From Streptosporangiaceae bacterium (GTDB lineage: Bacteria > Actinomycetota > Actinomycetes > Streptosporangiales > Streptosporangiaceae): DNA of 8,073 bases. The notes beneath the pieces were generated by a model. That model saw only the letters and a program-made list of their open reading frames with translations. It did no database searches and was not told the DNA's origin. Positions 1 to 5,903 of this stretch are shown here, piece after piece. The DNA lies in assembly GCA_030045175.1 (NCBI GenBank), contig JASIBM010000300.1:1-8073 (forward strand), read 5' to 3'. The first letter of the stretch is position 1; each line of letters begins with the position of its first letter. The translations under genes were made by a program, and so were the position numbers.

Positions 1-35
1 CGCACGGCGGGTGAAACTCGGTGCGCCGGCGCGTT

Positions 36-53
36 CGGCCGGCTCGCCGGCCG
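36..53. terminator. GC-rich hairpin, possible terminator
   Basis: The sequence CGGCCGGC-TC-GCCGGCCG has perfect 8-bp arms separated by 2 nt. As RNA it would form a 7-bp all-GC stem with a 4-nt loop. There is no T-tract, which is common for actinobacterial terminators. No gene ending just before it is visible in the window, so its role as the end of an upstream transcript is inferred. Confidence 0.3.
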
Positions 54-199
54 TCACGGCATCGATTGGCCTCGTGTCATCCATCGCGACGTCACCCCGC
101 TCAGATCAGCTTGCTGCTCAGCGTGGGAATGGACGTTACCAGCGGGAGACCAGGCGGATCACCGAAATCACGTATATTTCCCCGGCCCTTTGCCTGCGT

Positions 200-233
200 G
201 CCGAATCGGCTCCCGACGGTCTGCCAGGCAGAC
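200..233. promoter_or_regulatory. Two adjacent perfect palindromes
   Basis: GCCGA-A-TCGGC (200-210) and GTCTGCC-A-GGCAGAC (219-233) are both perfect palindromes around a single A. Their centres are 21 bp apart, close to two DNA turns, so two dimers could sit on the same face. They lie 126-159 bp before the TATAAT box of the wall-hydrolase gene. Either a regulator site or an RNA structure of an unseen transcript is possible. Confidence 0.35.
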
Positions 234-358
234 GGAAAGGCGTGCATGGAAAGAGCTTACGCGGGGCCTACGCCGGGGGTGAGTTCGCCCGTAAGCCCCA
301 GGACGCTTGCAGCGGCTAGCGCTCCAGTGCGCTGAACGAGCTCCCGTTACCGGAAAGT

Positions 359-364
359 TATAAT
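359..364 (+). promoter_or_regulatory. Consensus -10 box TATAAT, leaderless start
   Basis: A perfect TATAAT at 359-364 is followed by exactly 7 nt and then ATG at 372. This is the geometry of actinobacterial leaderless promoters, where transcription begins at or next to the start codon. No good -35 is seen; the best nearby match is weak. The earlier in-frame ATG at 363 overlaps the -10 itself and so would not be in the transcript. Confidence 0.6.
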
Positions 365-371
365 GTCGCTG

Positions 372-1196
372 ATGAGCTATCGGACGGCGTCGGCTAAGCA
401 CTGTCTCGGCTCGATCGTGGTGGCGCTCGCGCTGATCATCGCAGGCCCTGCCGCCTGCGCTACGATCGCCCGGCCTGCCACGGCCGGGCGATCCAGCCAG
501 GCCAGCGTTTACTTTCGCACCCTGCGGCCCGGCGCGAAGCTGCCCAGTGGCGCGTATTGCGCCACGCTCGTCAACTCCTGGCCGCTCGCCGACCACAGGC
601 CCGCCAACAAGCCGTACAACAGCAGGAAGGGCCGTCACGTCGGCGCGAGGTTCCTCGCAGCGGACGGCCCAAGGGCGCAGCAGCTGGCCAGGCGGATCAG
701 CGGCGACTTCACTGGCACCACGATCGACATACTGCGGTGGGCGGCCTGCAAGTGGGGCATCGACCAGGACATCGTCTTCGCCCAGGCGGCCGTGGAGAGC
801 TGGTGGCAGCAGGACACGCTCGGTGGCTGGAGCACGGACGCGTCCACGTGCCCGCCCGGTCGCGGGCTCGGCCGCGAAGGCAAGCCTGGCCAGTGCCCGC
901 ATACTTACGGGATCTTGCAGGACACCTACCGGCCCGGCGACTGGCCGGCCATCGCCCGGTCCACCGCGATGAATGCGGACGCCGCCTACGCGGTCTGGCG
1001 CTCATGTTATGACGGCTACGAGACCTGGCTCAACAGCATGCCCAGAGGCAGTCAGTACCACAAGGGCGACATCTGGGGCTGCGTCGGACGCTGGTTCTCT
1101 GGCCAGTGGCGGAACCCGCCCGCACTCGGCTACATCGCGCAGGTGAGGAAGTACCTGCGCGAGAAGATCTGGCTCAAGCCGAGCTTCCGCTGGTGA
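372..1196 (+). CDS. Secreted lysozyme/transglycosylase-like protein
   Basis: This is a 274-residue exported protein that probably cleaves peptidoglycan glycan strands outside the membrane. A basic N-terminus and hydrophobic core at about residues 13-30 form a signal peptide. Cleavage is likely near 29-39; the PAAC at 26-29 is a poor lipobox. The C-terminal half resembles the soluble lytic transglycosylase/lysozyme-like fold. It has an alpha-helical AQAAVESWWQQ segment with candidate catalytic Glu142, then TYGILQ at 178-183, equivalent to the GLMQ motif of that fold. Next comes a Trp/Cys-rich tail (DIWGCVGRWFSG, about 233-244) found in actinobacterial relatives. Eight cysteines suggest disulfides. 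ATG 372 was chosen over ATG 363 because it lies 7 nt after a perfect TATAAT. The gene stands alone and its end overlaps the convergent protease gene. The fold is fairly secure; the enzyme activity is inferred. Confidence 0.72.
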   Translation: MSYRTASAKHCLGSIVVALALIIAGPAACATIARPATAGRSSQASVYFRTLRPGAKLPSGAYCATLVNSWPLADHRPANKPYNSRKGRHVGARFLAADGPRAQQLARRISGDFTGTTIDILRWAACKWGIDQDIVFAQAAVESWWQQDTLGGWSTDASTCPPGRGLGREGKPGQCPHTYGILQDTYRPGDWPAIARSTAMNADAAYAVWRSCYDGYETWLNSMPRGSQYHKGDIWGCVGRWFSGQWRNPPALGYIAQVRKYLREKIWLKPSFRW

Positions 1197-3654
1197 GCTG
1201 ACGGCGCAGCTTGGCACCAGTGGTGGGCAACGAATAGGCGTAGACCTCCCCGTCGCCAGGGACGTTGATGTAGACGACTCCGTTAACGACGGCGGGCGAT
1301 CCTCCGCCTATGTAGCCGGTGACGGCGCCCCACAGTGGTGCGCATGTCTTGGCGGTGCTGGAAAGCGAGCAGTTCAGCGACCCGGCGGCGTCATATCCGT
1401 AGGTCCCTCCGTTGGTCGAGGAGAAGTAGACGACGCCGTTCGCGACGGCGGGCGACGACATCGTCACGTACCCGCTTCCACCGGGCGCAGACGCCCACAG
1501 CGGCGTGCACGTCTTCGCCGTGGCGGTCCCTGAGCAGTTCGTCGACCCTGCGGCGTCGAACGCGGAGAGCGTGCCGCCCGCCGATACGGTATAGACGATC
1601 CCGTTGGCCACGGCGGGCGTCCCGCCGGTCCCGCCGGTCACCGCAGTCCACAGGGGTGAGCAGGACGCGGACCCGCACCCGGCGGCGTCATACGCATACA
1701 TGGGGCCGTTCCACGTCCCGACGTAGACGGTGCCGTCCGCGACCGCTGGCGCCGAATAGGTGGTTCCTGCGGTAGCCGTTGTCCATATCGGCGGGCACCC
1801 GGTCGCCGGCGCGGGAGAACAGCCACTCGCACTGAACGCGTAGAGCGCTCCGTTCGCGATGTAGATCACGCCATTGGCGACGGCTGGCGAGCCAGAGTTA
1901 CCGGTACTGGCGGGAAGGCCGGTGGTCGTCCACATCGGAACGCAGATCGTCCCGAAATTCTCATAGGCTTCGCATCCTTGTGATCCGGACGCATCAAAAG
2001 CCGCAACGTACGCCCCGCCAGCACTCGGGGCGATGCCGTCACCGTATCCGGGGACGTAAAGGATTCCGTTGGCGACCACCGGTGAGCCGCTGCCGGGCGT
2101 GAATCCCGGGCCAGTCGCCTCATTCGTGCTAGTCGCCCACAGCGGAGTACAGACGGTCGGCGTGCCTGAGCAGTTGGTCACGCCCGCGGCGTCGTAGGCT
2201 TGGACGCCTTCCGCGTCCGTGACGAAAACGACTCCGCCCGCGATAGCCATGCCATCGAAATTGGCAGCTGGCGCTGACCACAACGGGGTACAGCTCGACG
2301 GCGCAGCCGAGCAGTTGGTCGCCCCGGTGGCATCGTACGCATAAAGCCGGTTCGTGGATACCACGTAGAGGACCCCGTTGGCAATCAGCGGCGCCGTATC
2401 GCCTGCGTAGGTCCTCGCCTGTGACAACGAGCCAGCGTTACCGGGCTCGATCGTCGTCTCGTCCGGCTGGTAGCCGGCCCGGTCCGGGCCGTAGTTCAGC
2501 TCGGGCCAGCTCGCGGCTCCGCTCGTCCCCGCCAGGCACGTTGCAGGCAGGCTGTCTCGCGGTACTTCGTCAAGCTGGAAGCTGGTCAGTGGCTTCAGCT
2601 CGGTCACGTGCTGCCCGGCAAGGCACTCGTAAGTCTGATCGTCGATCGGATGGCCGAACCCGTCAGACTCCACTTCCCACCGCTGCAGCGTTCCGTTTAT
2701 CGAAGATGTAACGATGCACCGAGGCGAACATGTTCCGTCAGTAGTTCCATCAGGCGCCAGCACGGTGCCCGCCGTGTTCGCGATCCAGGAATTGACGGCC
2801 GGATTCGTCAAGTCGACAGCCGCGTCGTTGGGACACACCCCGCCGACGGCACAGGATTCGCCCATGGACTCGACTCCGAATTCAAACAGATTCTGAGTCG
2901 CGCCACCCCCTGGTATCTTGGTGGCGCCAGGAATAACCCAAGGACCCCCGCTGTCGCCCGGCATCGAATAGGACTTGCCCGCGCTGTGCTCAAGACACCA
3001 GTCATCGGGAACTTGGCAGGGGTACGCGGGCGAGTAATCCCCCGCAATAGTGCGGTTCAGCGTCTGGGCAGGGACCCTGTCCTTGAACTTGATTTCGCAG
3101 CCCTCCGATGGTTCGACAACACCGGCGGTGAGGCCGTACCCGTAGTCGACGGGCGACGGCGACATCACGGGCAGCGTTCCGCCAGTAGTTCCCGAAGCGC
3201 CCGGTGGCACGATGGCCAGCGGTGTGAGAGGGCTCGACGCCGGAATGCGTGACGCGAGCTTCATCAGCGCGAGATCCACATCGGCTACGCCGCATTGCCC
3301 GAGCGGGACATCAGGGTCGAACAACTTGATATCCGAAATCTCGAATTTAGTCGGATTAATACCATGAAAATCTACTATAACAGAGAAATCTTGCGTTGGG
3401 TCCTTGACCGGGAGCTGTCCCTCGGCACCCGTTATGACGCAGTGGGCGGCGGTCAGCACCCACTGGGCAGAGATAAGGCTCCCCGTGCAGGAAGCGCCTG
3501 ACTCCTTGTTCCTGATGAACACGGCCCACGGATTCAGCACGGGCTTCCCGCCCTCGACCGCTGCGGCAGGGTGGCCTGGCGCGACCACCGCAGCTCCGAC
3601 GGAGGCCACCACGACTACCATGATAAGCAGGAACTTCCGGCTGATCCGGTTCAT
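1174..3654 (-). CDS. Secreted trypsin-like protease with PQQ-like propeller
   Basis: This is an 826-residue exported serine protease fused to a beta-propeller. A signal peptide (about 1-32, ending PAAA) is followed directly by VEGG, which matches the IVGG N-terminus of mature S1 proteases. Signal cleavage may therefore release an active enzyme without a propeptide. The S1 triad is visible: His71 in TAAHC, Asp127 in DLALMKL and Ser235 in GDSGGP. A cysteine-rich linker of roughly 115 residues leads to eight PQQ-type repeats (about 420-810), each with a SPAVANGVVY-like strand and a YAYDAAG-like strand. Seven repeats carry a cysteine pair before PLW. The propeller may bind a substrate, partner or the wall. 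ATG 3654 was chosen because TTGGGGGG precedes it by 4 nt and a classic signal peptide follows. The frame stays open to ATG 3801, adding 49 residues with a second hydrophobic stretch, so an upstream start is not excluded. Codons in part of the protease domain are unusually AT-rich. Confidence 0.85.
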   Translation of the reverse strand: MNRISRKFLLIMVVVVASVGAAVVAPGHPAAAVEGGKPVLNPWAVFIRNKESGASCTGSLISAQWVLTAAHCVITGAEGQLPVKDPTQDFSVIVDFHGINPTKFEISDIKLFDPDVPLGQCGVADVDLALMKLASRIPASSPLTPLAIVPPGASGTTGGTLPVMSPSPVDYGYGLTAGVVEPSEGCEIKFKDRVPAQTLNRTIAGDYSPAYPCQVPDDWCLEHSAGKSYSMPGDSGGPWVIPGATKIPGGGATQNLFEFGVESMGESCAVGGVCPNDAAVDLTNPAVNSWIANTAGTVLAPDGTTDGTCSPRCIVTSSINGTLQRWEVESDGFGHPIDDQTYECLAGQHVTELKPLTSFQLDEVPRDSLPATCLAGTSGAASWPELNYGPDRAGYQPDETTIEPGNAGSLSQARTYAGDTAPLIANGVLYVVSTNRLYAYDATGATNCSAAPSSCTPLWSAPAANFDGMAIAGGVVFVTDAEGVQAYDAAGVTNCSGTPTVCTPLWATSTNEATGPGFTPGSGSPVVANGILYVPGYGDGIAPSAGGAYVAAFDASGSQGCEAYENFGTICVPMWTTTGLPASTGNSGSPAVANGVIYIANGALYAFSASGCSPAPATGCPPIWTTATAGTTYSAPAVADGTVYVGTWNGPMYAYDAAGCGSASCSPLWTAVTGGTGGTPAVANGIVYTVSAGGTLSAFDAAGSTNCSGTATAKTCTPLWASAPGGSGYVTMSSPAVANGVVYFSSTNGGTYGYDAAGSLNCSLSSTAKTCAPLWGAVTGYIGGGSPAVVNGVVYINVPGDGEVYAYSLPTTGAKLRRQLTSGSSA
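1330..2400 (-). repeat. DNA encoding eight propeller repeats
   Basis: The coding DNA of the propeller is repetitive. Blocks of roughly 45-60 codons recur, each containing a GTx-GCC-AAC-GGx-type core for the VANG(V/I)(V/L)Y strand, followed by a TAC-GAC-GCC-type core for the YDAAG strand. The blocks have diverged and are not identical, which fits ancient internal duplication rather than recent slippage. The eighth repeat, which ends the propeller, lies just downstream of this span, at about 1230-1330. Confidence 0.6.
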
Positions 3655-3793
3655 ATCGCCCCCCAATAGCCCCATGAGCGAGAGTGGGTGCCCCGTGGGA
3701 GCCCCGGCAGCAGTCGAGCACAATCCGGTGGTCAGGGCAACCGTTATCAGGGCAATCGGCCGCTTTCGAACCGCTGACCGGAGCTGACACCGC

Positions 3794-3803
3794 GCATGCA
3801 TGC
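3794..3803. promoter_or_regulatory. Palindrome GCATGCATGC, copy 1
   Basis: This perfect 10-bp palindrome lies 139 bp upstream of the chosen protease start. An identical copy is present at 4161-4170, upstream of the small membrane protein gene. The identical copies suggest a shared regulator site, but flanking bases do not match, so the site would be short. Confidence 0.35.
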
Positions 3804-3850
3804 TCCGTTCATCCAGGGCTGGTGCCAGAGCGAGGATCTGGGGTGGACAA

Positions 3851-3863
3851 GCCAGCGGCTGGC
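3851..3863. promoter_or_regulatory. 13-bp palindrome upstream of protease
   Basis: GCCAGC-G-GCTGGC is a perfect 13-bp palindrome between the end of the small membrane protein gene (3921) and the protease start. With a 1-nt centre it is a poor RNA hairpin, so a DNA-binding site is the more natural reading. It could also form a short terminator-like stem after the small gene. Confidence 0.3.
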
Positions 3864-3920
3864 GATGCCCGTGTTAGGCAGAGCCTCACTTGCAGGCCGT
3901 CACTGGCGCGGCGGTCAGCT

Positions 3921-4094
3921 TCATGCCGCTATGGCTACCCCGAGCACGACCACGGCGCAGCCGACGAGGGCGGTCCACTTGGACACCGGAGCTAGCAGGG
4001 CTCCCACCGGGGCGGGAGACAGCGCGATGGCCGCGCGGAGCATCAGTGCCTCGGCCAGGCAGGTGAGCCCGGACACGATGATCTGGGCAGCCAT
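3921..4094 (-). CDS. Small membrane protein, 57 aa
   Basis: This short gene encodes a 57-residue hydrophobic protein of unknown family. It begins MAAQIIVSGLTCLAEALMLR and ends with a membrane segment (residues 41-57, TALVGCAVVVLGVAIAA) that runs to the very C-terminus. Residues 5-37 are also largely apolar, with a Pro-rich break at 27-36, so one or two membrane passes are possible. The start is well supported: GGAGAGGA lies 6 nt before the ATG, at the ideal distance on this strand. Codon third positions are mostly G or C, as in real genes here. It lies between the VOC gene and the protease gene on the same strand, with 130 bp and 266 bp gaps, so it is probably its own unit. An identical palindrome lies upstream of it and of the protease. 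No homolog is recognised. Confidence 0.6.
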   Translation of the reverse strand: MAAQIIVSGLTCLAEALMLRAAIALSPAPVGALLAPVSKWTALVGCAVVVLGVAIAA

Positions 4095-4160
4095 GACGAT
4101 TCCTCTCCGCCTGACTCGCGAGCGGCTTCCTTCTTTCTGTGTACCGTCACAACGCCATGG

Positions 4161-4170
4161 GCATGCATGC
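4161..4170. promoter_or_regulatory. Palindrome GCATGCATGC, copy 2
   Basis: This is the second exact copy of the 10-bp palindrome found at 3794-3803. It lies 66 bp upstream of the 57-aa membrane protein start, a plausible operator distance. It belongs to a dense cluster of 6-bp palindromes (CCATGG, GCATGC, ATGCAT, AGATCT, GGATCC) between 4155 and 4186. Confidence 0.35.
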
Positions 4171-4198
4171 GAGATCTGTCGGATCCGGGAATGCTAAT

Positions 4199-4216
4199 GG
4201 CTGCCGGTCGTCAGCC
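4199..4216 (-). terminator. Weak hairpin after VOC gene
   Basis: GGCTG and CAGCC form a 5-bp stem with an 8-nt loop, starting 8 nt beyond the stop codon of the VOC gene on the minus strand. There is no T-tract. The stem is short, so this is only a possible terminator. Confidence 0.25.
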
Positions 4217-4224
4217 TCGCGATG

Positions 4225-4587
4225 TCAGTAGTACTGCACCAGGCAGAACTCATGACCTTCGGGATCGGCCATGACGACGACAGCTCCCTCGTCGTAGTCG
4301 TGTCGCTCGCCGGTAGACCGTCCGCCGAGGCCGGTGACGAGTGCGATTGCCTCATTGACATCGGCGACGGTGACGTCGAGGTGGATGCGGACCTTGCCCG
4401 TCTTCGGCTCGGGAACCGGCTGGAACACGAGCCGGGGCTCGGGATCGCCCCGCTGGCCAAGGTAGACCCAGCCGTGCTGGGATGGCCCAGGCTCACGACC
4501 TAGCAGAGCGCTCCAGAAGCGCGCCACCCGTTGCGGGTCAGCGCAGTCGAAGGTCACACCCGACAACACGTTCGCCACCTTCACCAC
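4225..4587 (-). CDS. VOC-family (glyoxalase-like) protein
   Basis: This is a compact 120-residue cytoplasmic protein of the vicinal oxygen chelate superfamily, single-domain and of the usual length for the Glyoxalase_6-like group. It has the two beta-alpha-beta-beta-beta halves: a first half opening VTFDCADPQRVARFWSALLG (11-30), and a second beginning IHLDVTVADVNEA (68-80) and closing with ADPEGHEFCLVQ (107-118). His69 and Glu113 sit where metal ligands usually lie in this superfamily. Substrate cannot be told from sequence; relatives include metabolic enzymes and resistance-type binding proteins. The frame opens with GTG-GTG-AAG-GTG, so the true start may be any of three GTG codons within four residues. 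The ribosome site is weak. It is divergent from the P450 gene, 97 bp away. Confidence 0.85.
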   Translation of the reverse strand: MVKVANVLSGVTFDCADPQRVARFWSALLGREPGPSQHGWVYLGQRGDPEPRLVFQPVPEPKTGKVRIHLDVTVADVNEAIALVTGLGGRSTGERHDYDEGAVVVMADPEGHEFCLVQYY

Positions 4588-4638
4588 CCTACGACCGCGG
4601 CCCGACCCCAGGTGACCCTCTGTGCCCGCGTACGCGAT

Positions 4639-4667
4639 CTGTCATCGACCATTTTATTTGATATTAT
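4639..4667 (+). promoter_or_regulatory. Promoter of the P450 gene
   Basis: CTGTCA (4639-4644) and TATTAT (4662-4667) are separated by exactly 17 nt and match the -35 and -10 consensus at 4/6 and 5/6 positions. The region is a local AT-rich island in GC-rich DNA. Transcription would begin near 4673-4675, leaving only about 10 nt of leader before GTG 4685. AGGG (4673-4676) would then be at or near the mRNA 5' end, and part of it could be lost. Confidence 0.55.
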
Positions 4668-4684
4668 GAGATAGGGTATTGACA

Positions 4685-5805
4685 GTGACCTGCAAAGATT
4701 CTACGCTTTCAGGCGTGATAAGGGCGTCGGCGCCGCCAGGGCCCCGTGGCGTGCCGCCGCTCGGCCTGCTGCCTCACCTGGCCCGGGATCCGCTCGGGAC
4801 CTGCATGCGTGCCTGGGAGCAGTACGGCGACGTCGTGCGGCTTCCTGTGCTCAACGGCTCGGTGTACCTGCTTGCCCATCCCGACCATGTCGAACGCGTG
4901 CTAGTCAGCAGGAACTCGAACCACTGGAAGGGGCGGTTGTTCTCCCGGGCTGACTTCTTGTTTGGCAATGGCCTGGTGCTCAATGACGGCCCCAGCTGGC
5001 ATAAGCAGCGGCGTATCATCCAGCCGGGCTTCCACAACGACCGGCTCAAGTCGGCCATCCCCGTGATGCTTGAGGTGATCAGCGACCAGGAGCGGCGATG
5101 GGAGCGGGCGCAGCGCGAGCACCACACGGTTGACGTCGAGTCAGAGATGACGACGTTGACGCTCGACTTGATGGCGACGGCCATGCTCGGCGTCAGGCCT
5201 GCGATGCAGGTGAGATGTCGAGGACGCAGTTGCGTGACGAGGTCATCACGCTGCTGTTCGGCGGCTATGAGGCAACCGCGCACGCGCTGTCATGGACCTG
5301 GTACCTGCTTGACGCTCACCGTGACGTCGCCGACCGCCTGCAGCAGGAGGTCGCCGCGGCCACGCCTGGCGACGTGTCTGACCTGACCTACACCAGACAG
5401 GTAATCGACGAGGTGCTCAGGCTTTACCCGCCGTTCTGGGAGGTACTGCGGAGCAGCTACGAAGCCGACGATATCGGCGGGTACACGATTCCAGGCGGCG
5501 CGTCGGTCCTGCTCGTGCCCTGGCTGACCCACCGGCTGCCCGGGTTCTGGGCGGACCCGCTGTCCTTCAAGCCTGACCGCTGGAGCGGATGGCAGCCGGA
5601 GCACAGGCAAGCGTACTTCCCCTTTGGCGCGGGGCAGCGGCTATGCATGGGCCGCCCGCTCGCCTTGCTCGAGATGCAACTGGTCATAGCCACGCTGAGC
5701 CGCCGGTTCAGGCCGCGGCTGGTCGGCGACCGGCCGGTCCGCGTGCACGCGCAGAGCACGCTACGCTCGCGGCGCGGCATCCGGATGGCGCTGGACAGCG
5801 CGTGA
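4685..5805 (+). pseudogene. Cytochrome P450 with internal deletion and frameshift
   Basis: A P450 heme monooxygenase is split over two frames. The first part (4685 to about 5200) begins with the PPGPRG hinge and includes helix C, SWHKQRR, whose W and R contact the heme. It ends after TLDLMATAMLG. The second part (about 5203-5805, different frame) resumes at DAGEMSRTQLRDEV, directly before helix I. Between these points family members normally have roughly 80-100 residues (helices E-H), which are absent. About 372 residues remain, against roughly 450. The second part has ExxR (EVLR) and the heme-Cys loop FGAGQRLCMG. The I-helix motif reads GGYEAT, with Ala where the oxygen-activating Thr usually follows the acid. 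GTG 4685 is preferred over TTG 4679 because AGGG is 8 nt upstream of GTG but only 2 nt upstream of TTG. The second piece might be translated alone from ATG 5215, but without helix C it could not work as a P450. An assembly error remains possible. Confidence 0.8.
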
Positions 5806-5810
5806 CTCTG

Positions 5811-5840
5811 TGGTTCAGCGGCCTGTGCTGCCGGGAACCA
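5811..5840 (+). terminator. Terminator hairpin after P450
   Basis: TGGTTC (5811-5816) pairs with GAACCA (5835-5840), and inside it CGGC (5819-5822) pairs with GCCG (5830-5833) around a 7-nt loop. The structure starts 6 nt after the P450 stop codon and lies between convergent genes. It lacks a T-tract. Placement and nested pairing support termination, possibly in both directions. Confidence 0.5.
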
Positions 5841-5866
5841 TCGGTCAGGTACCGGGGCGGCCGGGC

Positions 5867-5892
5867 GGGGACAGCTGGCCGGGGACAGCTGG
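5867..5892. repeat. 12-bp direct repeat, period 14
   Basis: GGGGACAGCTGG occurs at 5867-5878 and again at 5881-5892, in the 98-bp gap between the convergent P450 and oxidoreductase genes. Each unit contains the palindrome CAGCTG. It may be a small local duplication in intergenic DNA; no function is evident. Confidence 0.6.
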
Positions 5893-5903
5893 GCCGTGAG
5901 GTG

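Larger units (their letters stand above)
1..371. other. Non-coding region with inverted repeats
   Basis: I see no convincing gene here. The open frames overlap one another, have arginine-rich low-complexity translations, lack ribosome binding sites and resemble no family. The stretch does hold several dyads. One is a GC-rich repeat with 8-bp arms at 36-53. Two perfect odd palindromes lie at 200-210 and 219-233. A 7-bp repeat pair, GCTTACG and CGTAAGC, spans about 255-297. If the downstream gene is transcribed from the TATAAT at 359-364, none of these lie in its mRNA. They would then be protein-binding sites or ends of an upstream transcript. Confidence 0.6.

Noticed and set aside
120..362. 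Possible c-di-AMP (ydaO-type) riboswitch before the wall-hydrolase gene
   Set aside because: The CCGGGGGTGA stretch is suggestive, but the conserved CCCGACAGCTAACC-type core is missing, and the TATAAT box suggests the region is not part of the mRNA.
168..902. Long minus-strand open frame overlapping the wall-hydrolase gene
   Set aside because: Its translation is Arg/Pro/Ala-rich with no domain, and it mirrors the opposite strand of a well-supported gene. Such frames are common in GC-rich DNA.
2608..3252. 214-codon plus-strand frame inside the protease gene
   Set aside because: It is antisense to the clear S1 protease and propeller coding sequence, has no family resemblance and no ribosome binding site.
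3796..4197. 133-codon plus-strand frame in the gap upstream of the protease
   Set aside because: Low-complexity translation with no start signal. The opposite strand holds a better-supported 57-aa gene.
5867..5892. The 12-bp direct repeat as a target-site duplication or attachment site
   Set aside because: The copies are 2 bp apart with nothing inserted between them, and no transposase or integrase is nearby.
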